Of a DNA stretch of 64,000 nt, positions 58,686-64,000 are shown one piece after another; the first letter of the stretch is position 1; every line of letters begins with the position of its first letter. The stretch is from Leptothoe kymatousa TAU-MAC 1615 (GTDB taxonomy: Bacteria; Cyanobacteriota; Cyanobacteriia; Phormidesmidales; Phormidesmidaceae), in contig NZ_JADOER010000004.1 in NCBI RefSeq assembly GCF_018739865.1, positions 303,311-367,310 of the forward strand. The letters run 5' to 3'. A program made the translations under genes and the position numbers. The notes under the pieces are model-generated. The model was not told the DNA's origin and did no database searches. It saw only the letters and a list, made by a program, of their open reading frames with translations.

Positions 58686-59891
58686 CTACCCACGTAGGAC
58701 TCCAGTATAAATCTCCATTAGCTGTTTGTAATTTACTTCAGGCGTAAAAAAATGCTTATAGATGGACCTTGCCGTATTTCCCCATTGCTTTAATTCATTC
58801 AAATGATTACCGCACCATTGAAGACGAGCCGCCCAAGCGCGCTCATTTCCAGGGGGGACTTTACAACCGGTTGTATTTTCATCTACAAGCTCTGCTAAGG
58901 CTCCTAAGTCAGAGACCATAGCAGCTCTCCCACAAGCAAAAGCCTCTATGACAACTCTTCCGAAGGTCTCATACCACAGAGAAGGTACGAGAATCAAACT
59001 AGCGGTTTGAAACCTTTCTAATACTTGGTCGTGGGTGAGGCGTCCTATAAAAGATACATTTTCTAGTTGTTTCTCTTGACAAAACTGTTCAAGTTTTAAG
59101 CGATCTGGCCCATCTCCTAAAATCACCAGTTGCCAATCAGGCTCTTTGACTAGGCACCATGCCTTCAGAAGCAATAAGACCCCTTTTTCCTCAGATAGTC
59201 GACCCGCAAATACAAAAAGTGGCCGTTGAGGATGAGGGGCAATTTCATCCTCTGTACATATTGGGTCAGCAATAAAGTTCGGTTTAATATAAAGCTTATC
59301 TTCTGGAACACCTATTTCGATCAACTTATTGGCTGAAAAATGACTTGGCGTAATAAATGCATTCACATCGTGTTGCCATGTGCGCCGCCATCGATGGGTT
59401 GTTACCATTTGCCATAAACTAGCTGAAGCTGGCCAAGAGTCTCGATAACAACGTCTGATTAGGCCACGCCAAGGATTCCGACCAATACAATCCTCACACA
59501 CGCTGCCCTGTCTATATAAATAGGCGTTTAAACATCCTAGCCGGAAATTTCGTAGATGTTGGATCACGGGTACATCTAAACGATAGGCTGCGTTGTACAC
59601 CGAAGGAGAAGCTAAAGGAAATAGGTTTTGTCCATGGAATAAATCAGCATTAAATGCTTTGAGTGTTTGGTAAACACGATTATTGGAGTCAATATTCCAA
59701 GTTGTTTGCCAAAAGAGAGCGAGCTTCTCAAGCCTACTCATCCTTGAAATACTACTGTTTTGCCATTCCACAAGTCGTACTTGATGACCCGCCTGTTTTA
59801 GCACACTGATCTCGGTCGCCATAGAAATATCTTCACCACCACTATTTTGATAGTAGTTGTGGGCCATTAAGACTTTAAGTGGCTTAGCCAT
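58686..59891 (-). CDS. GT4 family glycosyltransferase
   Basis: The 401-residue GT-B enzyme is of family GT4. Its N-terminal acceptor domain starts MAHNYYQNSGGEDISMATEI. The C-terminal donor domain has FAGRLSEEKGVLLLLKAW, VILGDGPDRLKLEQF, VPSLWYETFGRVVIEAFACG and the E-x7-E motif within it. It contains a CLNAYLYRQGSVCEDCIGR cysteine cluster of unknown use. Its ATG overlaps the stop of the upstream GT4 gene by 8 bases, so the two are coupled. The sugar is not predictable. Confidence 0.9.
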   Translation of the reverse strand: MAKPLKVLMAHNYYQNSGGEDISMATEISVLKQAGHQVRLVEWQNSSISRMSRLEKLALFWQTTWNIDSNNRVYQTLKAFNADLFHGQNLFPLASPSVYNAAYRLDVPVIQHLRNFRLGCLNAYLYRQGSVCEDCIGRNPWRGLIRRCYRDSWPASASLWQMVTTHRWRRTWQHDVNAFITPSHFSANKLIEIGVPEDKLYIKPNFIADPICTEDEIAPHPQRPLFVFAGRLSEEKGVLLLLKAWCLVKEPDWQLVILGDGPDRLKLEQFCQEKQLENVSFIGRLTHDQVLERFQTASLILVPSLWYETFGRVVIEAFACGRAAMVSDLGALAELVDENTTGCKVPPGNERAWAARLQWCGNHLNELKQWGNTARSIYKHFFTPEVNYKQLMEIYTGVLRG

Positions 59892-61116
59892 AGCCGCATA
59901 TCTCCTGATACCGAGATTCTAGATTTTTGTTCAATATATCTAAATTAAAATTTTCTGCCACGAAAGCCCGGCCGTTATGAGAAAAATCTTGCCATAGTGC
60001 TGGGTTGTCACATAGATATTTCAAGCGAACTGCTATAGCTTGGGGACTTGCAGGAGGGACTAAAAAACCTGTTACTCTATCAATAAGCCCATCTGAAATT
60101 CCACCGATATCCGTTGCGATTACTGGTAAACCAGAGGCCTGAGCTTCTTGAACAACAAGTCCTTGACCTTCCTCAGCACCTTCCTTGTCTACAATGCTAG
60201 GAAAAAGTAAAAAGTGAGCCTCTTGATAATACTTTTGTACCCGCTCTTGGGTATGGCTGCCTAGAAGCTGAATGTACTCTTCAGCTCCGAGTCTGTCTAT
60301 TAATATTTGGAGTGGTTTAAGTAAGGGGCCATCACCAATAATTTTATAATTCAGTTTAGGGTACTTAGACTTTAAGCTAGCTACAGCTTGAATACTATAT
60401 TTAAGGCCCTTACACTCTACCAACCGACCTACTGAGATAAGGTTAATTCGATCCTTGTCTTTATGTTCGAAGGAATGATAACTAAACCTACTGATATCTA
60501 CCCCCATGGGGATTTTGCAAATTTTCCGTTGAGGGCAACCTAAAGATATAAGTCTAGTCACTGAAAAATTACTATTCGTAGTAAATAAATCACCTTGATT
60601 AAATAAACGTTGATAAACATCTAAGCCATGTTTCTGTGGATACGTATTCAGGTCCATCCCGTGGAAAGATGTTACTAACTTGCCATCTAAAAAGCCTAAA
60701 CTTTTAAGATCGCATCCAATCAGACCTACAAGACCAAAATGACAATGAATAACGTCATATTTTTTTGGTCTTTCTAAAAAAATAATCCCAAGATAAACGA
60801 GATATAAGGAAAAAGCTTGACGTTTGAATTGAAAAAAATTCAAGCATCTCAATAGTATGGGCAGATGTTTTATGTATTTTGAGAATATCCAAACAATCTT
60901 TAATGCTCGCTTAATGGGACTAATGGGTACATTTGGAGCATAGGTAGTACGAGTTTCTAAGTGATAGTCTTGATAAAGCTTATGCTTGATATTATGGCCT
61001 TTATAAATTGCATAAATATCTACTTCGTGGCCTCGGCTGATTAAGCCAACAATTTGATTAATTATAAAAGTCTCTGAAAGTACTGGGAATTTACGCAGTA
61101 GGAAGGCAATACGCAT
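59884..61116 (-). CDS. GT4 family glycosyltransferase (colanic-acid type)
   Basis: The 410-residue GT-B enzyme has LLRKFPVLSETFIINQIVGLISRGHEVDIYA at the start, as in colanic-acid-type transferases. The donor domain has SVGRLVECKGLKYSIQAVA, YKIIGDGPLLKPL and GLVVQEAQASGLPVIATDIGGI. It lacks membrane spans and would act on the cytoplasmic face. It is 15 bases downstream of the GT2 gene. The composition is noticeably more AT-rich than genes left of 58 kb. Confidence 0.9.
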   Translation of the reverse strand: MRIAFLLRKFPVLSETFIINQIVGLISRGHEVDIYAIYKGHNIKHKLYQDYHLETRTTYAPNVPISPIKRALKIVWIFSKYIKHLPILLRCLNFFQFKRQAFSLYLVYLGIIFLERPKKYDVIHCHFGLVGLIGCDLKSLGFLDGKLVTSFHGMDLNTYPQKHGLDVYQRLFNQGDLFTTNSNFSVTRLISLGCPQRKICKIPMGVDISRFSYHSFEHKDKDRINLISVGRLVECKGLKYSIQAVASLKSKYPKLNYKIIGDGPLLKPLQILIDRLGAEEYIQLLGSHTQERVQKYYQEAHFLLFPSIVDKEGAEEGQGLVVQEAQASGLPVIATDIGGISDGLIDRVTGFLVPPASPQAIAVRLKYLCDNPALWQDFSHNGRAFVAENFNLDILNKNLESRYQEICGYG

Positions 61117-61131
61117 AAAATTAATAGCCCT

Positions 61132-62145
61132 TTAAAGCCGTGTTTTTAGTTTGAAAAAAGGCTGTGCTAACTTAATGATGTAATTTTTAGGGGCAAACCA
61201 AATAGCAAAAAACCAGCTCATCCAACCTAATCTTTTGACAATAGAAATTGGGGCAACTAAACCAGAATGTAGACAGGCTACCAATAATCTAAAAGATAAA
61301 TTCCTGTGCTGTAGTCTAGCTAAAATAACAAGTTTAGCTAGATAGTAACGATTGTTAAGTTTCCAACTAGTAGGTTGTACTGGTAATTGTAATGATTGTG
61401 TAACACGATAGAGGGTTTTGACCCTAGATAAATACCGATATGTGTCAGTACGCAGCTGCTGAATCTGCGTTGTTGAGTTCCAATAAGCATTCTTCCCATG
61501 TACGCGATACATTCCAATGGGATGACCTACTGCTAATGTTTCACCAAATAGGGGGGATAGGGTAAATAAGTAGGAGTCAGCAGATGTTTTATATGTCTTA
61601 TTCGGTATCGGTAACGATTGCTCTAAAAAATGACGTGTCCAAAGATTGCCTGATGTTGGTGAACATACATAACTTTCTGGACCAAATTTCAGAATGTGCC
61701 CCTTTAAGTCACCAAAGCTTAGCGGTTGTTTGGGAACCCTTTTTTCAGATATAATACCTTCTTCATTTGCTAATAACAGAGGTGCATGAGCTTTAGAAAT
61801 AATTTTATGTTCTGTATTAATGAGTGTGAGAAAACGTTGTACTGCATCTGACAATAACCAATCATCGGCATCCAAAAAAAGAACTAGTTCGCCTCGGCTA
61901 ACAGCAAATCCGAGGTTCATCGCCGAGGCCTGTCCTCCATTTTGTTTCTTGATGGTAATCAGTCGGTCGGCATAATCAGATATGATTTCGATAGAAGTAT
62001 CTGTGGAACCATCATCTACAACGATTACCTCTATGTTGCGATACGTTTGTTGTAGTGCACTCTCAATAGCCTGTGATAAGAATTGATGGTAATTATAATT
62101 GACTATAATAATAGTAACAAGGGGACTATATTCAGGTGATTTCAT
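61132..62145 (-). CDS. GT2 family glycosyltransferase
   Basis: The 337-residue GT-A fold transferase has VTIIIVNYNYHQFLSQAIESAL, VIVVDDGSTDTSIEII and the metal-binding D-x-D in LFLDADDWL. After about residue 230 the C-terminal part is basic with weakly hydrophobic stretches (RLGWMSWFFAIWFAP), perhaps peripheral at the membrane. It lies between the capsule-type gene and the GT4 pair in the operon. Confidence 0.9.
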   Translation of the reverse strand: MKSPEYSPLVTIIIVNYNYHQFLSQAIESALQQTYRNIEVIVVDDGSTDTSIEIISDYADRLITIKKQNGGQASAMNLGFAVSRGELVLFLDADDWLLSDAVQRFLTLINTEHKIISKAHAPLLLANEEGIISEKRVPKQPLSFGDLKGHILKFGPESYVCSPTSGNLWTRHFLEQSLPIPNKTYKTSADSYLFTLSPLFGETLAVGHPIGMYRVHGKNAYWNSTTQIQQLRTDTYRYLSRVKTLYRVTQSLQLPVQPTSWKLNNRYYLAKLVILARLQHRNLSFRLLVACLHSGLVAPISIVKRLGWMSWFFAIWFAPKNYIIKLAQPFFKLKTRL

Positions 62146-62227
62146 ACTGAGACTTTGAACAAAAGGAGATATCAGTATTAGTTATTTGTGGTGGTCTAAA
62201 AATCTAAGTTTTGAGGCTATTTGTTTC

Positions 62228-63673
62228 TCAAATTATTTTTTGGGTTTTGTTTAAGAGCAGTTTTTTTATCGTCTTGAGCAGTCTATAATATCCAGGCTCT
62301 GGCCCTAGATATTGATTTAAAAAAGTACCGGAAAATAAATCACTTGGACTATAGTACTGGAATTTTATTCCTCGGCGTAAAAAATAATAACCGTAGGGTA
62401 AACAGTTTCTTTTGGGGAGTGGGGTAAGTTTATTTTTCTCCAATAATGTAGTGAGTTCATGGCGAGACTTTGGCTCATAGACGCAATCCAATCCAGAATA
62501 TAAGCTATCTCCTAAGAGTATAGAAGGTTTTCCCCAATAAGTTGATTCAACCCCAATTGTTGAATTGTAAGCTAAAACAACATCCGCAGTTGTCATTAAT
62601 GCATACGAGTCGACCTTTGAATTGGAGCTAATAACGCTAACGTTTTCTCCTTGTAGGGAATTCCACCACTTGCGATCTCGAACATTTTTTTTCTCAAGAT
62701 GAGGGTGAACCCTAATCGTAAGACGATAGTCATCTTGTTTGGCCACCCATGTCATTAAAAAATGAATAGCGTCCCGTTGAGTTGGGAATAGTGGACTTTT
62801 AACCAGGTCACCAACAGCTGCAAATTCATCATCGCTTGATGAATAGTATATTGCCCGACGATATTTTCCTGCTGATGTAGGTGTTAAGCCCTGTTCTTGT
62901 TGTTCTGTAAAACTTTTCCAGCCAATGCCATCGCCTTGACGTCGACGTTTATAAAAACTGTGAGCTACTTTTTTCTTGTTCTTATCATTTAGATGCCAAT
63001 ATTCTTTAATCTGTTGGCGTATGTACTGAAAATCATGAGGTTGTTTTTTGAAGATCTCATATCGATCATAGGTCGCGCCACGTTCATGATATTCAATTGC
63101 AACGTTGAGCTGCTTTGCAGCTTCAAAAATTGCCTTGGCACAAGCAAAGCGACCGTTGAAAGAGATTATTTTATTGGGTTTATACGTAGATAATAAAAGC
63201 AGGCTTTTTTCATAAACAGTTGCTGATGACTGTAAATATTTTTGTGTGAGTGCTAGATGTTCAGCTAAAACAGGATCTAATGCTCCTGTTTTAGTGATTA
63301 ATGAGGAAGTTGTTGCTAGCCCTAATTCAGCATTGTTGTATTTGTATTCTCTTAGCTCTTCTAGCGTATGAGGGAAACTTGTAGAGAAATGTTCTATTGC
63401 TAAGTCGATGCTTTTAGGTAAAACAGGACTTGGGATGATATCTACTCCAAAACGTTTAAGGATATTTTTCAACTGGTGAATTCTTTGCTGCTTTTTGATG
63501 AAAAAAAATCTTTTATACCAATTTCCATGATTGAATCGACAATCATCAGGATTGTCAATATCGATGAAGCAAAAACCAGTTTTAAAGCCTGAAATTGATT
63601 CTTTAATAGCAATTTCACCAGCAGTTTCTATATGAGGATTCCAGGAAAAAGACTCGATAACTAAAATGTCCAT
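62228..63673 (-). CDS. capsule/surface polysaccharide biosynthesis-type protein
   Basis: The 481-residue protein resembles the capsule biosynthesis (KpsC/KpsS-like) glycosyltransferase group. The C-terminal half has RLTIRVHPHLEKKN, VLAYNSTIGVESTYWGKPSILLGDS and a helical end; the N-terminal half has NKIISFNGRFACAKAIFEAAKQ. The pattern HPH followed by a YNSTIGVE-type donor loop is typical. It probably adds or handles a nonulosonate or similar sugar, given the synthase gene next to it; that is inference. AT-rich. Confidence 0.75.
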   Translation of the reverse strand: MDILVIESFSWNPHIETAGEIAIKESISGFKTGFCFIDIDNPDDCRFNHGNWYKRFFFIKKQQRIHQLKNILKRFGVDIIPSPVLPKSIDLAIEHFSTSFPHTLEELREYKYNNAELGLATTSSLITKTGALDPVLAEHLALTQKYLQSSATVYEKSLLLLSTYKPNKIISFNGRFACAKAIFEAAKQLNVAIEYHERGATYDRYEIFKKQPHDFQYIRQQIKEYWHLNDKNKKKVAHSFYKRRRQGDGIGWKSFTEQQEQGLTPTSAGKYRRAIYYSSSDDEFAAVGDLVKSPLFPTQRDAIHFLMTWVAKQDDYRLTIRVHPHLEKKNVRDRKWWNSLQGENVSVISSNSKVDSYALMTTADVVLAYNSTIGVESTYWGKPSILLGDSLYSGLDCVYEPKSRHELTTLLEKNKLTPLPKRNCLPYGYYFLRRGIKFQYYSPSDLFSGTFLNQYLGPEPGYYRLLKTIKKLLLNKTQKII

Positions 63674-63704
63674 GTTGTTGTGTTGATGTCGATTATCTCT
63701 AGTG

Positions 63705-64000
63705 CTAAAGTAAATCCCAAGTTAAAGCGGTACCTTTTTGAATTGTTGTTTTTGCTTGTTTGCCGATGATTTTGTCAATATATTTTGTTGGTAATCCATA
63801 ACCAGGTCTAATTGCTCTGATGTTACTAACACTAAATACTTCTCCTTCTGCGATATCATCGATGGCATATAGGCTTCGACGAAATTTGAGAGATTTCTGC
63901 TCAGAGTCTGTGGGGCCATAATATATTGTTCCTAGGGCTTGCCAAGCTCTTTGCGTTTCTAAAACTAGGGCTTTCATTTCAGATGGTTCCATCGAGAAGG
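63705..64000 (-). CDS. NeuB/PseI-type nonulosonic acid synthase, C-terminal part (cut by window)
   Basis: The gene runs off the right edge; only its C-terminal 98 or so codons are present. The reading frame continues upstream of the first Met (FSMEPSEMK), matching the FSLEP-type motif of sialate/pseudaminate/legionaminate synthases. The SAF (antifreeze-like) domain follows, with FRRSLYAIDDIAEGEVFSVSNIRAIRPGYGLPTKY and IQKGTALTWDLL. These enzymes condense a hexosamine with phosphoenolpyruvate. Which of the three sugars is made cannot be told from this part. Confidence 0.88.
   Translation of the reverse strand, partial: FSMEPSEMKALVLETQRAWQALGTIYYGPTDSEQKSLKFRRSLYAIDDIAEGEVFSVSNIRAIRPGYGLPTKYIDKIIGKQAKTTIQKGTALTWDLL

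Overview
The window looks like the chromosome of a cyanobacterium, probably a filamentous, gliding, non-heterocystous type; the finer placement is inference. HIP1 palindromes (GCGATCGC) recur throughout, for example at 594-601, 4732-4739 and 9062-9069. Many genes belong to families seen mainly in cyanobacteria: ComFB, the HmpF/PatA-type motility locus, an LrtA-like hibernation factor, and a nucleotidyltransferase-mutase fusion.

Layout. 0-9 kb: a YheT-like hydrolase, tRNA-Gln, a YhcG/DUF1016 nuclease, a DUF433/DUF5615 toxin-antitoxin pair directly behind asnS, small conserved proteins, a 2Fe-2S protein, a LuxR-type response regulator and tRNA-Thr. 9-23 kb: accessory in character. It holds a Rieske oxygenase, a 1455-residue TIR-CHAT-NTPase-TPR protein, four tandem REP pairs, a REP-associated tyrosine transposase (RAYT), a convergent TPR protein, two long gene-poor stretches, an SDR and a ComFB protein. 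23-34 kb: mostly housekeeping. argH, a GAF-SpoIIE phosphatase, a methyltransferase, the nucleotidyltransferase-mutase fusion overlapping ssb, lipB, an hpf/lrtA gene with a His-rich tail, and an S4 protein.

34-48 kb is a type IV pilus chemotaxis locus: hmpF diverges from hmpA-hmpB-hmpC-hmpD-hmpE (PatA-type regulator, CheY, CheW, MCP, hybrid CheA). A perfect CRP-type palindrome lies between hmpF and hmpA. HmpE has a linker of about 900 acidic residues that includes five 46-47-residue repeats. glcD, a pilin gene and a pilin-linked unknown gene follow.

51-64 kb is a continuous minus-strand surface-glycan cluster. Read right to left it runs: NeuB/PseI-type nonulosonate synthase (cut by the window end), capsule-type protein, GT2, two GT4, WecG/TagA-type transferase, polyprenyl phosphosugar transferase, and two tandem O-antigen-ligase/polymerase-like proteins. 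Pilins, pilus chemotaxis and glycan export next to one another would suit a surface-motile, slime-producing organism.

Best candidates for something new: the double-effector TIR-CHAT NTPase with its REP/RAYT flank; an interleaved double stem (a-b-a'-b', H-type pseudoknot geometry) at 5354-5416; the CRP-type site in the motility locus; the DDLF-rich linker of HmpE; and the His-rich tail of the hibernation factor. No similarity search, structure prediction or composition count was run; family names come from recognising motifs in the translations.
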